Shown here: piece after piece, positions 34,901 to 41,034 of the stretch
How the letters are laid out: each line of letters opens with the position of its first letter
How positions within the stretch are numbered: position 1 is the first letter of the stretch
NCBI RefSeq assembly: GCF_032854445.1
Contig: NC_088303.1
Coordinates: 25,675,501 to 25,739,500, forward strand
Reading direction: 5' to 3'
DNA length: 64,000 nucleotides
Origin: Liolophura sinensis
Lineage: Eukaryota; Mollusca; Polyplacophora; Chitonida; Chitonidae
Notes under the pieces: generated by a model
Seen by the model: the letters and a program-made list of their open reading frames with translations, nothing else
Databases searched by the model: none
What the model was told of the DNA's origin: nothing
Translations under genes and position numbers: made by a program

Positions 34901-35211
34901 GTTGAGTTAGATGTTACCTAATGTGTGGAAAAGATCAAATAACAAATGTGGAATTCTCGTTATTTTGCTTACCTCCGTAGACGAAATGCTCCTGTCAACC
35001 AGATGTATCGGAAACCATGTAGTGTCGTGTCTTGAGTGAATTCATGCAAAGCCTTCTTCCAGCCCGTCTCACAACCTCCTTCGTCGCTCTTCTCCTTTGC
35101 GTCGTTCACTCTGCACATTCCTCTATATTCGCCTTTCTTCATCGGCGAGAAACTTGTCTCAAACATCACTTTGGGTATGTCGCCGTTGTCGACGACTCGG
35201 TTGCCTTCCAT
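10776..35211 (-). CDS. DEG/ENaC-family cation channel, ten coding exons, with giant extracellular insertion
   Basis: Spliced gene read on the minus strand. Exons (high to low coordinate): 34973-35211, 25941-26108, 24947-25105, 23319-23431, 18900-19081, 17815-17962, 16518-16574, 13504-15025, 12112-12203, 10776-10921. Every intron has GT/AG borders and every phase joins, giving 2826 nt, 941 codons plus TGA. Family hallmarks in order: HG motif (residues 65-66, TTLHGF), TM1 (about 81-102), FPAVTVCNQN (124-133), HKKEDLIV, GVCYT, a cysteine-rich part ending CECPVACD (366-373), then TM2 with DIGGSMGLF and the GAS selectivity filter (905-907). Such channels are trimeric plasma-membrane sodium or cation channels gated by peptides, acid or force; the ligand cannot be told from sequence. 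Usual family length is about 450-650 residues; the excess lies in exon 8 (about 390-863). The 5' UTR start is unknown. Family assignment is secure; the exact acceptor of exon 6 is the only doubtful junction. Confidence 0.93.
11740..12015. repeat. 42-bp minisatellite in channel intron 9 (about 6.5 copies)
   Basis: Unit: GAGTATGACTGTCACACTGT, CGGTGGAGAGCGACACTGTA, TC. Because 42 is a multiple of three and the unit lacks stops in several frames, long open frames appear on both strands here; they are not genes. The array ends about 95 bp from the exon 9 donor. Confidence 0.93.
12112..12203 (-). CDS. DEG/ENaC exon 9 (pre-TM2 palm strand)
   Basis: The acceptor TTATCTTTCAG is followed by DNFVFLNMYYSELSYEQITQQ, the family's strand before TM2 (compare the consensus NF..L.IYY..L..E.I.Q). 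The donor CTAT|GTAAGTATT is consensus. It has 30 codons with split Arg and Cys codons at the ends, matching exons 8 and 10. Confidence 0.93.
12399..12905 (+). mobile_element. 507-bp TIR element (MITE) in channel intron 8
   Basis: The ends are 22-bp inverted repeats with two mismatches: GGTAAGGCGG..AATCGGCCCC at 12399-12420 and its complement at 12884-12905. A second copy starts at 15477 in intron 7. No coding capacity and no obvious target duplication. Confidence 0.8.
13217..13478 (+). mobile_element. tRNA-derived SINE (family 1) next to the exon 8 donor of the channel gene
   Basis: Full-length copy flanked by ATTATGT (13210-13216 and 13479-13485). It lies antisense to the channel gene in intron 8, with its duplication ending only 14 bases from the first intron base at 13503. 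Confidence 0.95.
13504..15025 (-). CDS. DEG/ENaC exon 8 (1.5 kb, palm cysteines plus about 475-residue insertion)
   Basis: The exon opens with KFRSEESRQCECPVACD and VYQPTLSYATIS, a normal palm block. The reading frame then stays open for about 475 codons of helical, charged sequence before the donor TTGAG|GTACGA. In ordinary family members only a few dozen residues separate this block from the pre-TM2 strand. The insertion has nine N-X-S/T sequons (NSS, NLT, NGT, NDT, NLT, NES, NLS, NKT, NMT), one cysteine and no hydrophobic membrane span, so it is probably an extracellular, glycosylated helical domain. I do not recognise it as a known domain. The intron after it starts almost directly with a SINE, and related MITE copies lie on both sides of the exon. 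Confidence 0.92.
15477..15860 (+). mobile_element. Second copy of the intron 8 MITE, right end missing, in channel intron 7
   Basis: Begins GGTAAGGCGGAGAATCGGCC and follows the intron 8 copy for about 380 bp (shared AAATTTCGGAATCAGAAGTA, TGGTTAACGTTTGTC, TTTTGTCA). Similarity stops before the right inverted repeat. Confidence 0.8.
16218..16362 (-). mobile_element. SINE family 1, truncated copy in channel intron 7
   Basis: Tail and 3' half only (GATTCGTGTTTTACGTCGTA ... CTGACAGACCTTCCCATG). An AATAAATAAATAAATG run follows it. A 54-bp tail fragment of the same family lies at 15304-15357 in the same intron. Confidence 0.85.
16518..16574 (-). CDS. DEG/ENaC exon 7 (57-bp microexon)
   Basis: The acceptor TTTGTCCAG and donor GTGA|GTAAGTATC enclose 18 codons (YPPVC...YDCLLPAV). 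This is the segment that follows the CGC...MP motif and precedes the CECPVACD block in the family. It is the smallest exon, and phase agrees on both sides. Confidence 0.88.
   Translation of the reverse strand, partial: VIHRCVLYSRNTTACYQQ
16660..17740 (-). repeat. 54-bp minisatellite filling channel intron 6 (about 20 copies)
   Basis: Unit core: CATGATATCGGGTGCATGTG, ACATTCAACATACCCTCTAA, GTGAGGATCAACT. It occupies nearly the whole 1.24-kb intron between exons 6 and 7. On the minus strand each unit carries AGAGG|GTATGTTG, a donor-like string. The segment ACATACCCTCTAAGTGAGG matches the exon 6 donor region at 14 of 19 positions. Confidence 0.93.
17815..17962 (-). CDS. DEG/ENaC exon 6 (PPYGECG ... 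CGCRDIYMP block)
   Basis: This exon encodes NLEPPYGECG, then Tyr/Phe-rich and cysteine-bearing NCKLDCL and CGCRDIYMP, the thumb disulfide region. The donor AACG|GTAAGTCC is strong. The acceptor is ambiguous: TTCAG|AAT (start 17962) is preferred, but CAAG|GTT (start 17968) also keeps the frame and would add Val-Gln. Confidence 0.9.
17963..18899 (-). other. Channel intron 5
   Basis: 937 bp, no recognisable repeat or element. Confidence 0.85.
18900..19081 (-). CDS. DEG/ENaC exon 5 (GLQLTLNIEQYEYM block)
   Basis: The acceptor TTGGTAG and donor GTT|GTAAGTATA bound 60 codons. The blocks GLQLTLNIEQYEY, GVKIFMHD and ELGFAIPSGSHSF match the family's GL.L.LN / H / P-G....V pattern in the extracellular beta-ball and palm. 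It joins exon 4 as Gly and exon 6 in phase 0. Confidence 0.93.
20990..21616 (+). pseudogene. Reverse transcriptase C-terminal remnant (YIDD-type element) in channel intron 4
   Basis: In shifting frames the plus strand reads RYIDDLLALNNPHIAEAVKEI, then LYLDSNVPKGPAYGLYISHL with LRHKLLVQKLVCQGYSIKRL. I know this series (YIDDLL, N-P, S-N-I/V-P, AYG.YISQL, RHRLL..KL..QGY) from retroelement proteins in marine invertebrate genomes. The class is uncertain; Penelope-like is possible. At least two frame breaks occur between 21050 and 21230. Confidence 0.6.
22150..23240 (-). repeat. 35-bp minisatellite in channel intron 4, unit aligns with exon 4 donor
   Basis: The main plus-strand unit is CTGGTTAGCATACAAGCGGA followed by GAAAACCTTGAACAA (35 bp). 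It is interspersed with a longer variant containing GGAGTTGACATAGGGAGAC. About 30 units lie in a loose higher-order pattern. The array begins about 80 bp downstream of the exon 4 donor. Aligned without gaps, the 35-bp unit matches the exon 4/intron 4 junction (plus strand CTCGTTAACTTAC|CCGCGGAG...) at about 24 of 35 positions. Confidence 0.93.
23319..23431 (-). CDS. DEG/ENaC exon 4 (CMWDGTPC ... DHGVCYTL block)
   Basis: The acceptor AATTAG is followed by 37 codons including CMWDGTPC, NFTTILTD and GVCYTL, the characteristic cysteines and GVCYTFN-like motif of the family. The donor GCGG|GTAAGTTAAC is strong. The sequence across this donor aligns with the unit of the minisatellite that fills the start of intron 4. 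Confidence 0.92.
23481..23956. mobile_element. Imperfect inverted-repeat element in channel intron 3
   Basis: TGCTTGCACAGAGGGATCGT near the left end is mirrored by TTACAATCCCTTTGTGCAAG near 23930-23950. The interior repeats related CTTGCACGAAAGGATTGTAA and TTACAATC motifs. Ends are diverged, so limits are approximate. Confidence 0.5.
24077..24319 (+). mobile_element. Mariner-like MITE with a transposase N-terminal remnant
   Basis: The ends are about 29-bp inverted repeats (GGTGTCCCAGAAGTCGTGCA... against ...TGCGCGACTTCTGGGACCCC) with TA at both borders (24077-24078, 24318-24319). The interior encodes MAYKLKVQERVELVFMF and THRSVAQAF, resembling the helix-turn-helix start of a mariner/DUF4817-type transposase. 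The 239-bp core is too short for a full transposase. It lies in channel intron 3. Confidence 0.75.
24947..25105 (-). CDS. DEG/ENaC exon 3 (finger/palm region)
   Basis: The acceptor CCTTTTCAG is followed by ATAAASDGRYRLIESLY, then AHKKEDLIV, which matches the conserved block before the first extracellular disulfide region. It has 52 whole codons and split codons at both ends. The donor CCA|GTAAGT is consensus. Confidence 0.92.
25106..25940 (-). other. Channel intron 2
   Basis: 835 bp of AT-rich sequence without repeats or mobile elements that I could recognise. Confidence 0.85.
25941..26108 (-). CDS. DEG/ENaC exon 2 (TM1 and start of extracellular domain)
   Basis: The acceptor CTTCTTGTAG precedes LLWFALLLCGTG, a hydrophobic TM1 at about residues 81-102, followed by the family signature FPAVTVCNQNSF. 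The donor is TTCAG|GTTTGC, weaker than the other donors of the gene. Phase joins exon 1 (AG+A gives Arg) and exon 3 (AG+A gives Arg). It is separated from exon 1 by an 8.9-kb intron. Confidence 0.93.
26232..26376 (-). mobile_element. SINE family 1 with internal deletion, channel intron 1
   Basis: The tail and first half of the body join directly to the tRNA-like start (CCAACCAACTGAGCCACGGA), so the middle is deleted. It lies about 120 bp upstream of exon 2 of the channel gene. Confidence 0.88.
26385..26670 (-). mobile_element. Second tRNA-derived SINE family (family 2)
   Basis: Read on the minus strand it starts with a tRNA-like part (TTAGAGCGTCCGCTCCGAAG, then B-box-like GGATCAAACCC) and has a body with CTGAGAGGTTAGAGC and a C/G homopolymer. 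Copies also occur at 3000-3255 and 39285-39510. It is directly next to a family 1 copy. Confidence 0.75.
27890..28470. repeat. 44-bp minisatellite in channel intron 1 (about 13 copies)
   Basis: Unit: ACATCCCCACTGAACCCATC, CAATCGTCCAATCCATGCAC, TCAA. Copies diverge toward the right end, where spacing becomes irregular. It is not adjacent to an exon. Confidence 0.9.
28507..28634. mobile_element. Palindromic element beside the 44-bp array
   Basis: AACTATTTTTTCTAGAACAT / AGCTTTCAG on the left is mirrored by CTGAAAAGCTTAGGTTCTAC / AAGAAATAGTT on the right, with a central TCAGATCACATCTGA palindrome. It forms one imperfect hairpin. Confidence 0.65.
29535..29884 (+). mobile_element. tRNA-derived SINE (family 3) with (ACTC)n tail
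   Basis: It starts with a tRNA-like head (GGCCCCGATAGTACAATCGG, TAGAGCGTCTGCTTCGGGAG), has a long body and ends AACGTTAAAGCCCAAGCACT followed by CACTCACTCACTC. The tail type is common in molluscan SINEs. It lies in channel intron 1. Confidence 0.8.
32537..32753 (+). CDS. Possible coding remnant inside channel intron 1
   Basis: The frame reads DREVCLAKSFVPLPMIRGNF, then RREPPAWKDWFKKRKEKSI and KPSGQCGDLCMVKPN before a possible donor ATCAG|GTACAT. The Trp, Lys and Pro-rich composition looks like protein, but no start, family or partner exon is visible. A transposon or processed-gene relic is as likely. Confidence 0.2.
33752..33995. repeat. Diverged tandem duplication of about 145 bp
   Basis: ACATAAGAAGTATTCCAATG ... 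AAAAGCGTTTGTTCA is repeated as ACATAAGAAGCATTTTAATA ... GAAAGCGTTCGTTTA. Confidence 0.7.
34973..35211 (-). CDS. DEG/ENaC exon 1 (cytoplasmic N-terminus, HG motif)
   Basis: This exon gives 79 codons plus AG, ending FRLR then R split across the junction. The first ATG is at 35209-35211; an upstream in-frame GTG codon is not a likely start. The segment EFTQDTTLHGFRYIW is the conserved cytoplasmic pre-TM1 block containing the His-Gly gating motif. The donor (GAG|GTAAGC) is strong. A possible acceptor CAGCAG|GTGG lies about 15 bases before the ATG, so a noncoding upstream exon is plausible. Confidence 0.9.
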
Positions 35212-35872
35212 GTTGGTGCTGTCCACCTGCTGTCAGCGAAGGTATAAAATCATCCAACTATATTGGGGAACCATGCACCTGCAGTACCGAACGGCATATA
35301 ATAGAATATATACCCCTTAACGCAAGACGATAAGGGTGAAATACCTGTCCATACAAGTCAGTTCCATTAAAATTACCACCAGCACCAAAGTGTTCCACTC
35401 TTAGTCATTCATATTGCGAGATAAATTATGTACCGTTATTTTACAGTATGCTGGTGCAATGCGCTTCCCAAACAATGATGACACTTTATGCTAGTACTAG
35501 GTTAATGAAGTACAGCGTCATACCGCAGCAGTGCAGAGCACATCAGATACACCAGATGGACTATGTACACATTAGCACAGAACAACACAGTATGTATTAT
35601 ACATACACGTAACCGGTAGACAAATTCACGTCGCCAAATAATCTTAATTGGTGCAATTCTACAGCATAGCTTTCCCACGAGGTGCACCTATGAAAAGGCC
35701 ATGCAACATCGGTGTGGCTGTTATATGTTCTGCTCTATACCCGAGTATGCTGGGTAGTGAAAGCGGGGTGGCGGAGGATGTGGTGAGGGAGGAGGCACAG
35801 TTTCACGTAACAGTTGCTATCTTCCTTACTCCCTGACCGGGGGCTCTGCATGTGGGGCGAATAAAACACTGC

Positions 35873-36092
35873 AGGTAGCTCCATTAAACAAACACCGTCA
35901 TATGTCACGTAACATACAGAGAACCAGACCAGATAAACAAAGTACAGATTGGTTAATAGGAGGCCGTGGTTTGGACATTTTTTTTATTAAAATGTGTGGG
36001 TTTGACTGCAGGTAACTCCGTCAGGCTAAAATCGTCAGATGTCATGTGACACATCGAGTACCGGGCCAAATAAACAAAGTGCAGATCGATTT
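35873..36092. repeat. Diverged direct duplication upstream of the channel gene
   Basis: TGCAGGTAGCTCCATTAAAC ... CAGATAAACAAAGTACAGAT recurs as TGCAGGTAACTCCGTCAGGC ... CAAATAAACAAAGTGCAGAT about 130 bp on. Confidence 0.7.
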
Positions 36093-36306
36093 AATTTAAT
36101 TGTTTAACAATACATTTTCCATTTTCATTGTTTTATACACCTCCCCGCCAGGTCACTTCACGCGTAGCACGAGAGGTAATACATATCACAGGTACTACAA
36201 AAACATGATAACAACGATAAAAAGAAAAACGAGCATAAATAATCCATTTAATCTGAGACCAGTAAAACTCCACGTTTTCACCAGAGATGTCAAATTAAAC
36301 ATAAAT

Positions 36307-36820
36307 TTAGGGTACCACAAAGAGTTTTAAACCTTTCATTAAACCCTTATTGTTTACCTGAAATAGTTCCCTAGTTATAAATGCACTGGTTCTAGTAAAA
36401 CTGTACTTTGGCAGGGATTTAAAACGAAATGAATTCAGTCTATTACATGTGAACAACAAGTGGAATTCATCTCCAATACTGTTTGCCTGACGATGAGTGG
36501 GAAAACGCAGAAGGCAAGATACTTTGAGACACTTTCCGTTTATTTCTTCTTCAACAAGTTTATACCACAACCATCCTCTCCATAGAGAAATCAATGAATG
36601 TACAGTACAATTTATGGTTGTGTTTGAAAACATATTCTATCACGTCGTATAGTACGAAATTATTATTAGTTACGGAGTAACCTTTTCTAAAGCTAGTTTG
36701 GCATTCATTTATCTTATCATTCATTTTGCAATACGCGTTCAGTCTATAATCTATTACAGCTGTAAAGAGGTTCCCTAAACAGCTAATTATTGATCTGTAT
36801 ATCAGGGTCATGTATATCAT
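36307..36820 (-). pseudogene. Non-LTR (LINE) reverse transcriptase remnant with C-terminal region
   Basis: One frame reads YRSIISCLGNLFTAVID, then QTSFRKGYSVTNNNFVLYDV and KLYCTFIDFS, the fingers and first catalytic region of LINE reverse transcriptases (normally FRKGYST and FVDFKKAFD). It then joins GDEFHLLFTCNRL, like the terminal domain of such elements, so the middle of the RT has been lost. Frame changes occur near 36600. Confidence 0.72.
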
Positions 36821-37099
36821 CTTTCTTTTTATAAATGAGCTTAATTAATTCGACAGGCCAGCTTTCTGAAATGCAAAGCTACTTGATATATATACATGTG
36901 ACATTGTACAATTACCAGAATTTAACAGAAGCAAAATTGTAAACACGTGTAAAAGATATGTGAATATAACGTGAACAAAATTACACTTCATGACGGAAGA
37001 AACCTTGTGATAAACAGTGAGACAAAGACACATGGGGTTCCAAATTAAACCATTTTTAATGTCACTATCAAAACATCTGCCCAACAAAGGCATGCTAAT

Positions 37100-37369
37100 T
37101 TACCGCCTCAGCGCGAGTGAAGTCACCTCGTGTCTCAATGACTCGGATATCGTTAACTGCGACACTTTGCCAGTCACGTCAGTAACGCGTGTAAAGCCCA
37201 TATTGTTGAGGAAACCCTGAGTTATTCTGACAGTATGAGATTTTGCGTTGTCCAGCTGGAATTCAGTATCGACATTTATATCGTTTACAGATGTATAAAA
37301 AAGTAACGGCCCAAGAACTGATACCTGAGGTACACCAGAACATACAGTTTGAGAAGCTGAACTTAACAC
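37100..37369 (-). pseudogene. LINE reverse transcriptase fragment (SGVPQ motif)
   Basis: [23 protein letters not shown] matches the [21 protein letters not shown] box. On the minus strand it lies upstream of the FIDF box at 36560-36820, the reverse of the order in an intact RT, so the two fragments come from different copies or a rearrangement. Confidence 0.7.
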
Positions 37370-39284
37370 TATTATGCAAACTATTTTTCCATTCTTTTAA
37401 TATCTAGATTCCTGGGCAGTCTTGGTAAACTCCTAAATATGGCAGATTAATCTGCAAACTTCGCCAGTAACATGCGAAAGGTTTCGTTTGCCAAGGCCAC
37501 CAAACTCCTAACAGCGCATGAGCCGCTCTCTACGCTCGCTTTAAATCATATCCATATTAGACAAGCTTGACCTATGTAGCTTGTACGACGCACAATATGC
37601 ATGTTTGTGTTGGTTGGAATAATACTATGAATATTCGATAATGCGTATAAAATATTATTAGAAGCAAATGTGTTCAAGTTTTCTGGCATCACTTCCTGTA
37701 TCAGAGAACTAAAAGGTCATACGACTGCTGTCAACCGCTTATTGCCCTCCTCCCTCCCCCCCCCCCCCCCCCCACCTCCTTCCGAAAGGTTGCTGGAGGG
37801 GGATTTCGGAATGGGAATGTATGTTCGAGTCTGAGGTGTGAACCAACATCTCGTTTCTCCTAGCCACTGAAAGACAAAGATGTTAACCATTCTACAAGCC
37901 CCACCGACAAAGCCCAACTGCATATACGAATGCACTCGTTGTATAGATCTTGAAATGATCCATTTGAAGGAAAATATACGAATGTGACGTAGGTGATACC
38001 CTCTGGGTCACTACAGACCACCGAAGATGTGGATGTTTTAAAACCATCGTACTAGGTAGAAAAAATTCCAAAAAAAAAACATAAATCGAACTATTAGACA
38101 ACTATAAGACAACCATAAACACACGAATTAATTGATTGAATTAATTAATTTAATTGTTTTGTGGCCTTGCTAGCTCGCATGGATAAGGCGCTGACTCGAT
38201 GCGACCATCAGGCGCTTGGCCAATGAGGTCGTATGTTCCAGTCAAGCTCTCACTGTTTAGTTCCAGCTTTAAGTCAAGATTTTGTCAGGATTACGTAACG
38301 AAGATCACCTTTACGATATCAGCGGTTCTCTTTCAGTTACCTCCAGCAGGTCCCCCGACTGAAGTGAACGTTAAAAGTTAAGCGTTATTCGAAACTATTT
38401 GTAGAGCATCCAGTTGAATCTCTCAGCATATATGTCTTCAGTGGCATGTTGTTCCTAGAAATCCATGTTGTACGACGGTGTGACGGATACTCAGATCGGC
38501 CACAACATCTCTTTCTCCCCAGCTCTTCATTGGTCGAAACATGTTACATGTATTTGAACTGAACTCACATTTCACATCAAATATGAAAATGTCAACCCTG
38601 GAGAGATGGATGACCTCTGCTTTCGGCAGAATCGACGAAGGTCTATGGAGAACACGATCAATCAGTCAATCAATAATATTAGGCTAAATTTAACAGACTA
38701 GTTTTTTTTAGTGTATCCTTGGACCGCCATGTTCCAACTGCAGTCAAGTCGACCCCTTTGATTTCAATGAAACACTCCTGAGTGTCAGTCAGATAAATGA
38801 CAAAATAATTTATCGCAACTTTAAATTTTTTCATCCTTTTACGAAAAGATCATTGCATTTGCATGTCATTAAACAAACAAGCTGTTTACAAGAAATGTTT
38901 CAATTAAACATATACATGTATTACTTCTACCCCTCGTACGATCAGCTCTCCTTGACGTCATAACTGACTAAGGATGGAAACGTTTGGTACCTAGAAACGT
39001 TCTTTACTTTCTTTTCTCTCCGCCCACTGGGGCCAATGCCTTCTATTCGAAGGTTACTTGCCTTTGACTAATGAGGTTGCGAGTTCAATTCTAGCTCTTA
39101 CCGTTTAGACGGCTGTTTTTAGTTTTCTTCACTCTAGTTTTTACCTCTGATACATGTATATACAGCAACCCATAATGGTCGAAAAGCAGAAAAAATTGCA
39201 CCCTACACCACTGCTTAACAATTTTTCAGTCATCTAACGACGTGGCATCATTAGCTATGTTTACCCAAATTGTGACTTCGTGTG
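37370..39284. other. Intergenic, homopolymer and SINE fragments
   Basis: A poly-C run at about 37748-37773, SINE family 4 fragments, and short frames. A stretch at 37985-38090 resembles one at 40260-40350 (ACTACAGA.CAC, TTTTAAAACCATCGTA-type), another low-copy repeat. Confidence 0.6.
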
Positions 39285-39510
39285 GAAGGTGGAGTCCACA
39301 GCTATATCAAGTCGAGGATACCAAGACGACACCCCACCCTGTCAAATTACATCGACACATGGTCAACCAGTTGTTTCCTTGCTCTTGCCTCTCAGTGATG
39401 ATCACCAAGCGAGGCAGCAACAAGAACCAGTTTTGAAATACTCTGTAGCCTATGACCGGACCTTGGTTTGATCTATTGTCTCCTGAACTCGAGGCCATTA
39501 GGCCACAGAA
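39285..39510 (-). mobile_element. SINE family 2, diverged copy
   Basis: Shares ACACCCCACCCTGTC, CCTCTCAGTGATGATCACCA, GCGAGGCAGCAACAAGAACC and a tRNA-like end (minus strand GATCAAACCAAGGTC). About 100 bp from a family 1 copy. Confidence 0.7.
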
Positions 39511-39606
39511 GAGGTCGACTGAATTTGTACCTAAATATTTAGGTTAATCACTGTTGCGATAGGCAATCTTTAACCCTTTGACAGAATATAGACAAAAAAA
39601 AATCAT

Positions 39607-39880
39607 TTAATCATTTAATCATTTATTTATTTATTTATTTGATTGGTGTTTTACGCCGTACTCAAGAATATTTCACTTATACGACGGCGGCCAGCATTAT
39701 GGTGGGTGGAAACCGGGCAGAGCACCGGGGGAAACCCACGACTATCCGCAGGTTGCTGGCAGACCTTCCGACTTACGGCCGGAGAGGAAGCCAGCATGAG
39801 CTGGACTTGAACTCACAGCGGCCGCATTGGTGGGAGGCTCCTGGGTCATTACGCTGCGCTAGCGCGCTAACCAACAGAGA
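39607..39880 (-). mobile_element. tRNA-derived SINE (family 1), minus orientation
   Basis: The tail TTATTTATTTGATTGGTG comes first on the plus strand, then the body and tRNA-like part ending GCGCTAGCGCGCTAACCAA. AAAAAAAATCAT occurs on both sides as a probable target duplication. Confidence 0.93.
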
Positions 39881-40865
39881 GAAAAAAAATCATCTTTGTG
39901 CATAGGACTCCACACACTTCTCCAAAACCATTTTAATAAGTACAGCTTTTAACAACAATAAGTACAGTTTTTAACAACATTGTCATTTTTAATTTCTTTT
40001 CGCATATATCAAACGGAAAGAAACACAAACGTCAAGTATACGTCAGATGAAAGACCATTAATCAATGTACATAAACTTAGTTCGATTTACTTTTCAGTAT
40101 TTTTTCAACTTATTTAAATGTTTTGAATCTTTGGAGTCTACAGTGAGTCTTCTGACCATACTGGGACCAGTGACGTCACACCAGGGTTTTGTCAATTAAC
40201 ACACGAGTACTGTAAGATTTGATCATTCAATGCGCATACACATATAGATCTATGAATGTAAATATGGGGGTGACGTCACTACAGATCACTATAGAATCTG
40301 ACGTTTCAAAACCATTTTAAAAGCTTGGAAAAATTCTGGAAAAAAATCTGTTTTCCTGAGCACTGTTTAATGGTTTTTTATCTGGTGTATATACTTCATT
40401 TTAGTGTTTTCTTTGTCTTTACTAATATGAAGTCGTCTTCACTCTCAAGAATTTTGATTCAGTATTTTATTACAGCCATCCATCTATTTCCACGATATTT
40501 GGTATGCTACCCATAAATACATGTAAACAGCATGTAACAACTGTTTAGAAAATTTCATGTGGATAGATTCATCTGCAGGCCGGCACGATCACCCGATATT
40601 TAATCAAATTAAAAGACTGAATTAATAATAATATCAAATACTGCACACGCTAATTTTGGAAAATTATCGTTTGGAAAGAGAAATATGTGGATAATATACT
40701 AAGCTAAAGAACAGCATCTGTTGTTGGGGATATTTAACTTTCTTCCAATAACAAAGGGATAGAAAAAAAGCCTTATTTATTAAATTTTACCTTGTTTTAG
40801 ATCGTGTAAACAATTAAGAGTGTCAGCTTAGCTATACACATGATTTAATATCAGAATAAATTACT

Positions 40866-40871
40866 TTTATT
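40866..40871 (-). terminator. Candidate polyadenylation signal AATAAA of the transcobalamin-like gene
   Basis: Reverse complement of TTTATT gives AATAAA about 70 bases after the TAA stop, a plausible spacing for a short 3' UTR. It is a single hexamer in AT-rich DNA, so chance is possible. Confidence 0.4.
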
Positions 40872-40939
40872 ATGTTAAGCAGTTTACCTCGAATACCGAA
40901 TATTTCAAAACTAGCAAACGGTATTCCCTGATGCTTCAT

Positions 40940-41034
40940 TTACACTCCGTGAAAGTCATCGGCAACAATGCTTCCACCCTGGGTAAAGTCCAAAATAAGA
41001 TGCTCTCCTGCAGAAGGCTGGTAATAGCTCACAC
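40940..41034 (-). CDS. Transcobalamin-like exon D (terminal exon)
   Basis: The acceptor ATATTTCAG is followed by GTG TGA GC read in the frame GGT GTG AGC, giving GVSYYQPSAGEHLILDFTQ, and the exon ends at TAA 40940-40942. The same acceptor and first 12 codons are repeated about 20 times immediately upstream, so any of many identical acceptors could be chosen. Because the unit is 51 bp and lacks stops, use of a distal acceptor would add 17-residue repeats in frame rather than break the protein. Confidence 0.65.

Larger units (their letters stand above)
30000..34972 (-). other. Distal part of channel intron 1
   Basis: Mostly AT-rich. It contains the possible coding remnant at 32537-32753, a SINE tail at 33026-33085, a weak tRNA-like stretch near 33135-33240 and the duplication at 33752-33995. 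No other gene is supported. Confidence 0.7.
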
